Assembly: GCF_002240055.1 (NCBI RefSeq)
Contig: NZ_CP016753.1
Location: 1,426,001-1,490,000, forward strand
Reading direction: 5' to 3'
Source of the DNA: Leptotrichia sp. oral taxon 498
GTDB taxonomy: Bacteria > Fusobacteriota > Fusobacteriia > Fusobacteriales > Leptotrichiaceae
DNA length: 64,000 nucleotides
Shown here: one piece after another, positions 41,297-49,685 of the stretch
Layout: the number at the start of each line of letters is the position of its first letter
How positions within the stretch are numbered: position 1 is the first letter of the stretch
The notes under the pieces: model-generated
The model's database searches: none
Seen by the model: the letters and a program-made list of their open reading frames with translations, nothing else
Told to the model about the DNA's origin: nothing
Position numbers and translations under genes: made by a program

Positions 41297-41761
41297 ATGT
41301 TTGACATAGTATTTAAAAAATTTAAGGAAGAGCTGGAAAAAGATTATCCTGATTATGCGTTTTATATAACAGATGACTTGGAAGCCGAGGATTTTGTGAT
41401 AAATTCAGTAATTTGTGAAATAAACGGAATTATTGTGAAAAATGCTAAAGAATACAGTGCTATACTGAATTTTTATATTATAAAGCCTAAAGTACAGGAT
41501 GACTTGGGGAACTTTATTTTACAGGCGCTGGATATTCAAAAGAAAATACAAGATTTAGATGAGAACAGGAGAATATTCTTTTCTGAAAAAATGAGTTTAC
41601 AATTTGGAGAACTGAAATCGGTAGAAGCAAAAGAAACTTTGAGGATATGTCTTATAACTGGGACATTTGATACAAGTTTTCCAATAAAATATGCAATTGA
41701 CAATATGAAGGAATATAGTCCAGCTAAGAATATATATTTAAGTAAAAGGAGTGATGAATAA
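41297..41761 (+). CDS. Putative tail completion protein
   Basis: The 154-residue protein (MFDIVFKKFKEELEKDYPDY at the start) lies between the connector and the sheath genes with a one-base TAATG coupling to the sheath. Such 150-residue proteins in this place complete the head-tail interface. The assignment is by position. Confidence 0.5.
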   Translation: MFDIVFKKFKEELEKDYPDYAFYITDDLEAEDFVINSVICEINGIIVKNAKEYSAILNFYIIKPKVQDDLGNFILQALDIQKKIQDLDENRRIFFSEKMSLQFGELKSVEAKETLRICLITGTFDTSFPIKYAIDNMKEYSPAKNIYLSKRSDE

Positions 41762-42894
41762 TGAACGGGAGTCCAAAATTTGTTTTGGAAATCGAAGAAA
41801 GAGCAGGAACTGCCATTGCCAGAAGTGAGCAAGGAGTCATAGGAGTAGTGCTGTTTGACAGTACAAAAGATGACAGGGATTACACTTTTAACAGCAGAGG
41901 GGATGTGCGACAGACAGACTGGAGTACTGAAAATTTTAACTTGTTAAAAGATTTGGCATTTGTTGGAAGCCCTTATAAAGTTATTGTTAAAAGAGTAAAG
42001 GAAGATGAAAGGGAATCAATAAAAATAACAGATGTTTTGAGCGATTTGGAAAATAGAGTTGACAGTATAGTTATACCAAGTGCAACAGAAAGCGAGACAG
42101 ATAATTTAATAAGCTACGCTAAAAGTAGACATAACACAGAATTGGGGAAATTAGCACTGGATTTTGACCAGGCCCACTTTTTTGTATTTGTTGCTTCGGA
42201 TAAAGTACCGGATCATCACGCAGTGGTAAATTGCGGCATAACAGGAGCAACTGTGAGCGGTCATACATATAGTGATAAAGAATTTGCGCTCGCTATTGCT
42301 AGTATGGAAGCGGGATGTCCTATTTCAAGAAGTATTACAAATATGAAAATGGGATTCTTGGAAAAATGTGATGTTCCAGCAGAACCGGGTAAAATAACTA
42401 AACAAGGAAAAATAGCGGTCAATGTTCAAAAAGATGACAGCGGAATCAGCTATTATGTGATTAATCGTGGAGTTACTTCATTTATAACGCCTGATACTAC
42501 TAGACAGCGTAGATTCAGCAAGGTTAAAGTCGTAAGAAGTTTATTCACGATAATCGAGGATTTGAAAAAGTCTTGGAATGACTATAAAGGTGCAAGATTA
42601 AATGGCTATTTAAATAAAATAGCTTTTCTAAATGCGGTCAATGCCTACACTCAAAGTCTTATGAATCAAGGAATATTAGACCCTGATTATTCAAATTCTT
42701 TTGATATTGATGTGGAGCGGCACAAATTATATTTGATGACAGAAAAAGGTATATCGAAGGAAGAAGTGGATAAAATGAGTGAAGCTAAACTTCGTAGAAT
42801 TAATACGGTTGATGTAGTTTATGCAAGATGTGATGAATTAATGCCGCTTGACTGTATGGAAGACTTTTTTGGAAAAGCTATAATTCAAAGTTAA
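41761..42894 (+). CDS. Contractile tail sheath protein
   Basis: The 377-residue protein has PKFVLEIEERAGTAIARSEQ, then GVIGVVLFD, INRGVTSFIT, and C-terminal LYLMTEKGISKEEVDKMSEA, matching PBSX XkdK-type sheath proteins. It defines the phage as a myovirus-type with a contractile tail. It is followed by the tube protein. Confidence 0.88.
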   Translation: MNGSPKFVLEIEERAGTAIARSEQGVIGVVLFDSTKDDRDYTFNSRGDVRQTDWSTENFNLLKDLAFVGSPYKVIVKRVKEDERESIKITDVLSDLENRVDSIVIPSATESETDNLISYAKSRHNTELGKLALDFDQAHFFVFVASDKVPDHHAVVNCGITGATVSGHTYSDKEFALAIASMEAGCPISRSITNMKMGFLEKCDVPAEPGKITKQGKIAVNVQKDDSGISYYVINRGVTSFITPDTTRQRRFSKVKVVRSLFTIIEDLKKSWNDYKGARLNGYLNKIAFLNAVNAYTQSLMNQGILDPDYSNSFDIDVERHKLYLMTEKGISKEEVDKMSEAKLRRINTVDVVYARCDELMPLDCMEDFFGKAIIQS

Positions 42895-42911
42895 GAAAGG
42901 AATGATAAGGA

Positions 42912-43340
42912 ATGGATATATTTAAGGCGAATCAGGTAATCTCTGGATCACATGGAACACTTATGATTGATGGTGAAGTATTTGCGGAAGTATCTGAAGT
43001 GAAAATAGAGACTAAAATAGAGAGAAAAGAAGTTTGGCTTCCTGGAGGACAGAAAGGTAAAAAGATTGTCGGTGCTAGTGGGGAAGGCACTATTAAAAGA
43101 TATAAGTTAAATTCAAACTGGTTTAAGAAATTTACAAAATTAGCTAAGGGAAATGAAGTGTATTTTGAATTATATTTCCAAGTTGACGACCCTGATGTTG
43201 CGGGTGCTGAAGCAATTAGAATTACTGACTGCTGGAATGAGGATGGGTTTTCTATAGAAGCTAAGCGTGGGGAAGAAATGGACGAGGAATTGAAAATTGG
43301 TTATCTTCCAAAAGATCTTAAAGCGGTTGAATTAATTTAG
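42912..43340 (+). CDS. Tail tube protein (XkdM-like)
   Basis: The 142-residue protein has ISGSHGTLMIDGEVFAEVSE, VWLPGGQKGKKIVGASGEGT, and SNWFKKFTKLA, the pattern of phage tail-tube proteins (XkdM). It is preceded by AAAGGA and follows the sheath gene by 17 bases. Confidence 0.88.
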   Translation: MDIFKANQVISGSHGTLMIDGEVFAEVSEVKIETKIERKEVWLPGGQKGKKIVGASGEGTIKRYKLNSNWFKKFTKLAKGNEVYFELYFQVDDPDVAGAEAIRITDCWNEDGFSIEAKRGEEMDEELKIGYLPKDLKAVELI

Positions 43341-43359
43341 AAGGGAGAAGTGATTCAAT

Positions 43360-43812
43360 ATGAATTTAAAGGAATTATTGAAAAGGCGTGAGGAAGCGAA
43401 TAAAATTCGTGAAGAAAAATCATTGGTAGAATTTACTTTAGAAAGCTACAAAGACACTGTCTTTAAATTAAAAGTTCCTGACTTTAAAGCCTTTATAGAG
43501 CTTTGCGGTAAAATTGGAATTACGGATTTTACTATTTCAAAAAAAGAAATAGAACGAATATTTGCCGAAAAAATTACAAAATCAAATGCTGTTATTTGCG
43601 ATTATTTATTTGATACTTTCGTGGAACCTAATTTTACAGATTTGGCAGGGGAACTGATGGTGGAACTAAAAGCACAAAGCAGAGCAGGGATTATTAAAAG
43701 TTTTTTTACTGACAACGAAATTATGGAAATATTAATTTTAGTTATAAATAAACAGACCGCTCTTTTTGAAAGCAGTAAGAATCCAAATGTTGTAGAATTA
43801 AAAAAAAAATAA
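43360..43812 (+). CDS. Tail assembly chaperone (XkdN-like, G part)
   Basis: The 150-residue protein fits tail-assembly chaperones that sit between tube and tape measure genes (MNLKELLKRREEANKIREEK, VEFTLESYKDTVFKLKVPDF). Its last codons run through ten A bases (43800-43809) to a TAA. A -1 slip on this run would extend the protein into the open frame to 44009, giving a G-GT pair. Confidence 0.8.
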   Translation: MNLKELLKRREEANKIREEKSLVEFTLESYKDTVFKLKVPDFKAFIELCGKIGITDFTISKKEIERIFAEKITKSNAVICDYLFDTFVEPNFTDLAGELMVELKAQSRAGIIKSFFTDNEIMEILILVINKQTALFESSKNPNVVELKKK

Positions 43813-44009
43813 ATCAAAATATTTTTGATTCTGAACTTAATGCAATTATTTACTATATGCAAAAGGGCTGGACACCTGCTGATTTTAATCAAATACATGA
43901 CGGCTATATTTGGGATTATTACATAGCGGCTTATGAGATTTTACAGGAAAAAGAAAATGAGAGATTTTCCGAATACTCTAAAATGGGGGTGATGTTGTAT
44001 GGCGGATAG
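43812..44009 (+). CDS. Tail assembly chaperone T extension, reached by -1 frameshift
   Basis: The open frame after the A10 run encodes about 65 residues (NIFDSELNAIIYYMQKGWTP, DFNQIHDGYIWDYYIAAYEI) and has no start codon or ribosome site of its own. It ends in TAG at 44007-44009, overlapping the tape measure start by 11 bases. Its location and sequence fit the T domain added by programmed frameshifting in many tailed phages. Confidence 0.7.
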   Translation, partial: NQNIFDSELNAIIYYMQKGWTPADFNQIHDGYIWDYYIAAYEILQEKENERFSEYSKMGVMLYGG

Positions 44010-46212
44010 TGGAAATGTCGTGGCTATGGAAGTCAAGGTTGACGGGATAGACGAAGCTATATCAAAATTCAGTTCACTTGCAAAAAGTTTCGGAGAATTG
44101 TCACAGGCGGCTGAAACGGGCTCAGCTAGTAATGAAAAATTAGGAGAAAGTTTATCAAAAGCGGCGGACAGTGCCAACTCTTCAGGAGAAAAAGTAAAAA
44201 AACTAGGGGATGACGCACAAAAGACCGCAACAGATACAGAAAAACTTTCCAGTAATTCTAAAAAGGCTTCCGATGATGTGAAAAAACTGGGGGACGAAGC
44301 GGGAAAAAGTGGAGAGCAAATCAAGAAAGTAAAACCTGCTGCCGAGGGAACAGGAAATTCACTAATGAAAGCTTTTGGTGGTAAAGTGGCTTCGCTTATA
44401 AGTGTGATAGGCGGAAAACTTAAATTTTTAATAGAACCTTTGAAAAAAATAGGAAGTCTTGGAAAAAAGGCTTTTTCTTTTTTGACTGGAAGTCTTGGTG
44501 GGAGTATAGGAAATTTTGCCACTAAATTAAAAAATATTGCGAAGGCATCGGCTGAAGCTGGTGCAAGTGGTGGTGGAGTAGGAGCATTAGGTTCTGCATT
44601 AAAAGGAATTGCAGGACTTGCAACTGGTCCTGTTGGAGCAACTGTTGTTGCGATTGGTGCTCTTACTGCCGCAACAGCAGGTTTTGCTGTAAAAGCTGTA
44701 CAGGCTTCTGGAAATTTTCAAAAAGGAATGAACATGGTTTACACGATGTTGCCGAATGCTTCACAGCAAACTAAAGATAAATTAAGCAAAGATGTATTGG
44801 ATTTATCTCAAAAGTATGGACAAGCGGCTGATAATATTTCCGCTTCGATGTATCAGGCTTTATCCGCTGGTGTTGCGGCTAATGATGTTAAGGGATTTTT
44901 GGATGTAGCACAGCAAGCAACTATAGCCTCTGGTCTGAATGATACAGCAATTGCTGTGGATGGTATAAGTTCGGTTGTAAACGCCTTTGGTGCTAAAAAT
45001 ATAAGTGCCAAAAAAGCAAGTGATTTAATGTTTACGGCGGTAAGAAAAGGTAAAACTACTTTTGGCGAAATGGCGAGCAGTATTGCCCAAGTTTCCCCTG
45101 TAGCAAGTAGCTTAGGGGTACAGTTTAGTGATTTGACTGCTGTAGTAGCAACTATGACAGCAAAAGGAACACCTACAAGTGAGACAATGACACAAATGAA
45201 GGCTGCATTTAGTGAATTTTCAAAAGGTTCATCAACAGCTTCTAAAGAATTTAAAGCCGCAACAGGTAAATCGTTTAAAGATTTTATAGCACAAGGCGGA
45301 AATTTGCAGACTGCTATGCAGGCATTGGATCAGCATGCACAAAAAAGTGGTAAGAATATTAATGAATTTTTTGGAAGTGTTGAAGCGGGGTCATTTGCCT
45401 TGTCTGTTACTGGAAAAAATGCTAAAGATTTTGCAGAAAATATGAAAGAAATGCAAAACTCTGATGGTGCAACTGAACAGGCGTATAAGCAAATGGACCA
45501 AGGAATAGGGCCTTCGATTAATCGGATGAAGGCTTCAATGGCAAAAGGAATGATAGAAGCAGGACAAGCGATAACTCCAATGGCGACACAAATGGTTCAA
45601 AGTTTTGAAGGAGCTCTTCCGGCAATAGGGACGGCTTTTTCGAGTATAGGTCAGTCCTTTATGCCGTTAATTAGCAGCTGGTCAGGTGTAATTGGTGGGT
45701 TTTTCCAAACAATTCAAGCAAATGCAAGTCAATTTGGGGCATCTTTTCAAGGGCTTGGAAGTGTATTAACGGCGGTATTTTCTGGAATTGGAGCTGGAAT
45801 ATCAATATTAGGAGCTGTTTTTAATGCAGTTTTTGCAGTTATCATTAATCTTTTTGGAAGTTTTGCAAGTGCAGCAGGACTTGCTGGAGCACAGGGGCAA
45901 ACTTTTTCCGCCACTATATCAGGTGCCTTCAGCACAATAGCTAGTGTAGTTGGAGGAGCCTTGCAATTCATAATGCCTCTTTTAGTTGGTTTGGCACAAA
46001 TAATTGGTACTGTACTTGGAGGTGCAGTAAAAGCGATTACACAAACTTTTTTATTTTTTGGGAATGTTATTTCTAAAGTTGGCGGCTTCTTTAAGAAGTT
46101 ATTTGGAAAAGATGATGCACAAAAAGCTACTGAAGCAATAAATGAGGTCAAAAAGGGTATGGAGGACTTGAATAACGAAGCATCGAAACCCACTCAAAAC
46201 AGGTCGATATAA
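43999..46212 (+). CDS. Tape measure protein, main part
   Basis: The 737-residue protein has a Ser/Ala/Lys-rich coiled start, a phage TP901-family core (GNFQKGMNMVYTMLPNASQQ, SASMYQALSAGVAANDVKGF, FGEMASSIAQVSP, FFGSVEAGSFALSVTG) and several hydrophobic segments near the C-terminus. It sets tail length. Its frame ends in TAA shortly after an AAAA run (46196-46199); the following frame carries the natural continuation (next entry). Confidence 0.88.
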   Translation: MADSGNVVAMEVKVDGIDEAISKFSSLAKSFGELSQAAETGSASNEKLGESLSKAADSANSSGEKVKKLGDDAQKTATDTEKLSSNSKKASDDVKKLGDEAGKSGEQIKKVKPAAEGTGNSLMKAFGGKVASLISVIGGKLKFLIEPLKKIGSLGKKAFSFLTGSLGGSIGNFATKLKNIAKASAEAGASGGGVGALGSALKGIAGLATGPVGATVVAIGALTAATAGFAVKAVQASGNFQKGMNMVYTMLPNASQQTKDKLSKDVLDLSQKYGQAADNISASMYQALSAGVAANDVKGFLDVAQQATIASGLNDTAIAVDGISSVVNAFGAKNISAKKASDLMFTAVRKGKTTFGEMASSIAQVSPVASSLGVQFSDLTAVVATMTAKGTPTSETMTQMKAAFSEFSKGSSTASKEFKAATGKSFKDFIAQGGNLQTAMQALDQHAQKSGKNINEFFGSVEAGSFALSVTGKNAKDFAENMKEMQNSDGATEQAYKQMDQGIGPSINRMKASMAKGMIEAGQAITPMATQMVQSFEGALPAIGTAFSSIGQSFMPLISSWSGVIGGFFQTIQANASQFGASFQGLGSVLTAVFSGIGAGISILGAVFNAVFAVIINLFGSFASAAGLAGAQGQTFSATISGAFSTIASVVGGALQFIMPLLVGLAQIIGTVLGGAVKAITQTFLFFGNVISKVGGFFKKLFGKDDAQKATEAINEVKKGMEDLNNEASKPTQNRSI

Positions 46213-46232
46213 ATGCTCAAATTAACACCCAA

Positions 46233-46676
46233 ATGGCGCAAATGGGTGCTAATGGTCAATTAGCAGGTATGCAGATGCCACAAATTCCACAGCAGCAACC
46301 CATGGCAAATACACAATTACAGACAGTAAAACTTGATCCAACAGCAAAGGTTCAAATCGACCCAATGTCGCTTTCAGGTACGCAAATGAAAATAGATCCC
46401 GCGGCTTTTAATAATTTGCAGCAGGCGGTAAGACAATTGAGTTCAGATATTAAAGGAAATCCGCTTGATACAACTAGAAACAGTATTCTGGGAGAAATCA
46501 AAGGTCAGATTAGCGCATTGAAAGGTGAAATCGCTTCCACTAGAAGTTCAATTGTTGGAAAGTTAGGAGAAGTTGTAGGAGCAGTAAGGGCTATTAAAAT
46601 TAATGTTAATGTTCCAGCGGCTCCAAGCGGAGATGCGATAGCGAATAAAATTGCAGCAAGTTTGCAGAAAGGATAG
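46233..46676 (+). CDS. Tape measure protein, C-terminal part in the -1 frame
   Basis: The open -1 frame overlaps the first part before 46212 and continues QVDINAQINTQMAQMGANGQ through a Gln/Met-rich section to a helical end (GQISALKGEIASTRSSIVGK). ATG 46233 has no ribosome site, so independent translation is unlikely. With one extra A in the AAAA run at 46196-46199 the two parts would be a single protein of about 890 residues. A frameshift mutation, a sequencing error or (less likely, the site is not a canonical slippery heptamer) programmed shifting could explain it. Confidence 0.6.
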   Translation: MAQMGANGQLAGMQMPQIPQQQPMANTQLQTVKLDPTAKVQIDPMSLSGTQMKIDPAAFNNLQQAVRQLSSDIKGNPLDTTRNSILGEIKGQISALKGEIASTRSSIVGKLGEVVGAVRAIKINVNVPAAPSGDAIANKIAASLQKG

Positions 46677-46679
46677 GTT

Positions 46680-47408
46680 ATGGGACTACTGGATTATAAA
46701 ATATTTATTAAATTTGACGAGAATGTTGATTATAAGGAGCTGGAATTTTTAGGAAATAAATCATTTAACACAATGGATTTTTTATCTCAAAAACTTGGTG
46801 ACAATAATTTCATTGAAAAAGCGAAAGGAATGTTGGCAGGTGGTCTGAATGATCTAAAAGGAAAAGTTGACAGTATAGCAGGCGGAAATGCCTTATTTTC
46901 ACAGATAAATAATAAGCTATCAGAATTGAAAGAATTTTATCTTTTCCCAGTTCCGCCTAGTGAAATGAAATTTAAAAGTATCGGTGGATGGGAAAGTATA
47001 GATACCGTAAATGGCATATTAAAACTTAAAAATAAGAAGAAATTACAGTCTCTAGCTTTTAGTTCTTTTATTCCGGAACAAAAATATAAATTTGCGGCGC
47101 ACCATTTGCTTGACCCGTTTACAACATTTTTATTATTTAAATCACTGGAAATATCTGATAAACCAATACGGGTTATTTTAGTAGGGAAATTAGGGAAAGG
47201 AACTCTTAGTTCTATTTTAAATCCTGTTGATTTGAATTTTCTTGCAACTGTGAATAAATTTGAGTGCAGTTTTGACGCTATCGGAACACTAAATTTTGAT
47301 ATTGAATTTGAAGAGTTTCCAGAGTTTTCGGATATAGAAGAAGTTGAGGCGACTGAAGAAAAATTATTTTACAAGGTAAGTGGTAAAGATGAAAATAATA
47401 GTAACTGA
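46680..47408 (+). CDS. Baseplate/tail-tip protein (XkdP position)
   Basis: The 242-residue protein is found between the tape measure and the hub. It has LFPVPPSEMKFKSIGGWESI and an alternating beta C-terminal half. The 'FPVxPSE' motif matches LysM-type XkdP tail proteins, but no LysM repeat was seen. It overlaps the hub gene start. Confidence 0.65.
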   Translation: MGLLDYKIFIKFDENVDYKELEFLGNKSFNTMDFLSQKLGDNNFIEKAKGMLAGGLNDLKGKVDSIAGGNALFSQINNKLSELKEFYLFPVPPSEMKFKSIGGWESIDTVNGILKLKNKKKLQSLAFSSFIPEQKYKFAAHHLLDPFTTFLLFKSLEISDKPIRVILVGKLGKGTLSSILNPVDLNFLATVNKFECSFDAIGTLNFDIEFEEFPEFSDIEEVEATEEKLFYKVSGKDENNSN

Positions 47409-48318
47409 TCCGGACAGTAAAAGATATGATTTGACAAGCATTGTAAAAGATAATATTCAGTTATCAAGCAGTATCGACAATATTACAGCACAAATGGAGT
47501 TTGAACTCGCTTACAATTATAGGGAAGATATGCCATATCACACAATTGATTTGGATGAAGGAGCTTATTTTGTGGAACTTTATGACAATATGGAAACTCT
47601 GATATTTCAAGGGATAATTCCTAAAATTAGTGTAAACAGCAAGGCTCCTAAATTTACAGCTTATGACCCCGCTTTTTATATTTCAAGAATATCTGAAATC
47701 TTTCAATTTGATAATTTAGAAGCGGACAAATGTGTAAAAAAGATGTTAAATGAATTTGATATGCCTGTTGGAACTATCGAACCCTGTAGTGTGAAAATTG
47801 ATGAATATTATTACAAGGAAAGTATCGCCGATATTATTAAAAAAATAATAGAAACTATAAAAGAGGATTCCGAGGAAAATTGGTATTTTTATTTTGCAGA
47901 TAATGCTTTTCATTTTGCTAAACGAAATAGCGACAAATATTTAGATGGCAAAATACAGCCCAAAGAATATAAAATTTCTATTGGTGATGGATTTGTAAAT
48001 ATTTTTAATTTTATAAAAGATCCTAATTATTCAGTAAGTTTTGAAAATATGAGAAATAGTGTCATTGTCGTAGACGGAGATGATGAAAAAATGAATAAAG
48101 TTGATACAGCGAGAGATGAAGAAAATATCAAAAAATATGGATTGCTACAATATATGGTTAAACAAGAGAAGAACAACCAGGATAAGTCAGCTAAAAAAGG
48201 TAGAGAAAAGACCAAAGGCAATAAAACTGATAAAAAAGAGAATAAGAAAAATAATAAAAAAGCTGAAAAAACTAGGGTTAAAACTTCTAAACGAAATAAA
48301 GTAAGGGGTAAGAAGTAA
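47389..48318 (+). CDS. Baseplate hub protein, N-terminal part (XkdQ-like)
   Basis: The 309-residue protein begins KIIVTDPDSKRYDLTSIVKD and shows FELAYNYREDMPYHTIDLDE and FQGIIPKISVNSKAPKFTAY, as in XkdQ-type hub proteins. The last 55 or so residues are mostly Lys, Asn, Arg and Thr (for example KKENKKNNKKAEKTRVKTSK). The next gene starts in the TAATG stop/start overlap with another Lys-rich stretch and holds the missing hub C-terminus. Confidence 0.75.
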   Translation: MKIIVTDPDSKRYDLTSIVKDNIQLSSSIDNITAQMEFELAYNYREDMPYHTIDLDEGAYFVELYDNMETLIFQGIIPKISVNSKAPKFTAYDPAFYISRISEIFQFDNLEADKCVKKMLNEFDMPVGTIEPCSVKIDEYYYKESIADIIKKIIETIKEDSEENWYFYFADNAFHFAKRNSDKYLDGKIQPKEYKISIGDGFVNIFNFIKDPNYSVSFENMRNSVIVVDGDDEKMNKVDTARDEENIKKYGLLQYMVKQEKNNQDKSAKKGREKTKGNKTDKKENKKNNKKAEKTRVKTSKRNKVRGKK

Positions 48319-48716
48319 TGGCTAAAAACACAAAAAGAAATAAAAAAAGTAGCAAAAGTTCTAGTAAAAAAGATAATAAAGCTAATAAAAAATCTGGTAA
48401 AAGTGCAAAAGATAGTAAAAAATCGAAAAAGAAGCAAAAAGAGAAAAAACCCATAAAAGCTGTAAATGTTTTAAAAGAAAAAAATAAACTTGAGAAAACA
48501 TTTACTTTGACAGTTCCTGGAGTACCAGTTTTAAGAGCAGGAGATTTGGTTAAGGTTCCTAAAAATAGCACCGGTATTGCTGGAATTTTTGAAGTTAAAA
48601 GTGTGAATCATAATTTTAGTCAAAAATACAGTTTTTACGGAATGGGGATATATTTTATGAGCTTAACTTTAAATTTAATAGCAGAATTGGAAGAAAATGA
48701 AGAAGAAAGCGAGTGA
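48318..48716 (+). CDS. Baseplate hub protein, C-terminal part
   Basis: The 132-residue protein starts with about 50 Lys/Ser-rich residues (AKNTKRNKKSSKSSSKKDNK), then a beta-rich domain (EKTFTLTVPGVPVLRAGDLV, KVPKNSTGIAGIFEVKSVNH) that corresponds to the end of XkdQ-like hubs. It is coupled to the upstream part by TAATG. The two parts probably assemble, perhaps after translational reinitiation. Confidence 0.65.
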   Translation: MAKNTKRNKKSSKSSSKKDNKANKKSGKSAKDSKKSKKKQKEKKPIKAVNVLKEKNKLEKTFTLTVPGVPVLRAGDLVKVPKNSTGIAGIFEVKSVNHNFSQKYSFYGMGIYFMSLTLNLIAELEENEEESE

Positions 48717-48721
48717 TTTTT

Positions 48722-49186
48722 ATGGATAAAGAAATGTTGCAACCTGAAGAAGCAAAACATTCAGAACCTAATAAGGCATTTGATAATTTAGCTCGGATTT
48801 TAAGGAAAAATTTTGGCAATCCTGATTGGAATGGACCTTTTTTGGGAAAAGTTGTAAAAGCACCTCCAAATTTAGAAGTTCAAATTGATGAAAGAATAAT
48901 ATTAAAGGCGGATAGAATTGTTGTAGCTTTTGAAAAAGTAGCAGGATATACCAGAGAATTTGAAGTTGAAGGGAATATTGAAATAGATGTGACTGATAGT
49001 GAGAACAAGGATTCTGGCGGAAACACACATAATAAAATAGCAGCAAAAGGGACATATAAAGCTAGTGGAACAAATAAGTGGACTGATGAGTTAAAAGTTG
49101 GGGATGAAGTCATCTTAAATGAATTTAAAAATCAGAAAAAGTTTTATTTGGTAGACAAGGCTTATTATTATAAGGCAGGTGGATAA
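48722..49186 (+). CDS. DUF2577 baseplate protein
   Basis: The 154-residue protein has NLARILRKNFGNPDWNGPFL, VVKAPPNLEVQIDERIILKA, and C-terminal GDEVILNEFKNQKKFYLVDK, matching DUF2577 (XkdR position) in PBSX-like tails. The start at 48722 is chosen over an overlapping GTG at 48713. Confidence 0.8.
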   Translation: MDKEMLQPEEAKHSEPNKAFDNLARILRKNFGNPDWNGPFLGKVVKAPPNLEVQIDERIILKADRIVVAFEKVAGYTREFEVEGNIEIDVTDSENKDSGGNTHNKIAAKGTYKASGTNKWTDELKVGDEVILNEFKNQKKFYLVDKAYYYKAGG

Positions 49187-49187
49187 G

Positions 49188-49667
49188 ATGTTACCTAATT
49201 CAGCGATTACAGCTCTTGATGTGTATTCTAGTACTAAAAATTTGGAATACGACAATTCTGAAGTTTATCTTGATTTGAAATGGGATTTTAAAAAAGGTGA
49301 TTTTGTTTATGAAAAAGGAACCCCGGTTCTTTTAACAACAAAAAAGGAAATTGTCAAACAATGGGTTATTAAATGTTTGATTGTTACTAAAAATGCTTGG
49401 AGAGTGTACTATAAGGATATATTTCCATTTGGTGTAGGAATTAACAAGTACAAAGGCATAAATCCCCTGTATCAAGATTATGCTCAAAGTGAGATTAAAA
49501 GAGAGATAATATCTGCATTGAAAGAACACGATTATATAAAATCAATTATAAATTATTATTCTGAATTTAAAGAAGATAAACTAAGTTTTGAGTTCGATAT
49601 AGTGTTAAAAGGCGGAGAAAAAGAAATGCTCAACATTTCTGAAACAATTGAATTTAAAGATTTTTAA
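49188..49667 (+). CDS. DUF2634/gp25-like baseplate wedge protein
   Basis: The 159-residue protein (XkdS position) has LKWDFKKGDFVYEKGTPVLL, KQWVIKCLIVTKNAWRVYYK and FPFGVGINKYKGINP, as in DUF2634. It probably joins the hub to the baseplate wedge. It starts at 49188, with a GTG nine bases upstream in frame. Confidence 0.8.
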   Translation: MLPNSAITALDVYSSTKNLEYDNSEVYLDLKWDFKKGDFVYEKGTPVLLTTKKEIVKQWVIKCLIVTKNAWRVYYKDIFPFGVGINKYKGINPLYQDYAQSEIKREIISALKEHDYIKSIINYYSEFKEDKLSFEFDIVLKGGEKEMLNISETIEFKDF

Positions 49668-49685
49668 TCGGAAGAAGGTGAAGAA

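Noticed and set aside
47989..48571. Minus-strand Phe/Leu-rich frames across the hub break
   Set aside because: They are complements of the Lys-rich tails and not plausible proteins.
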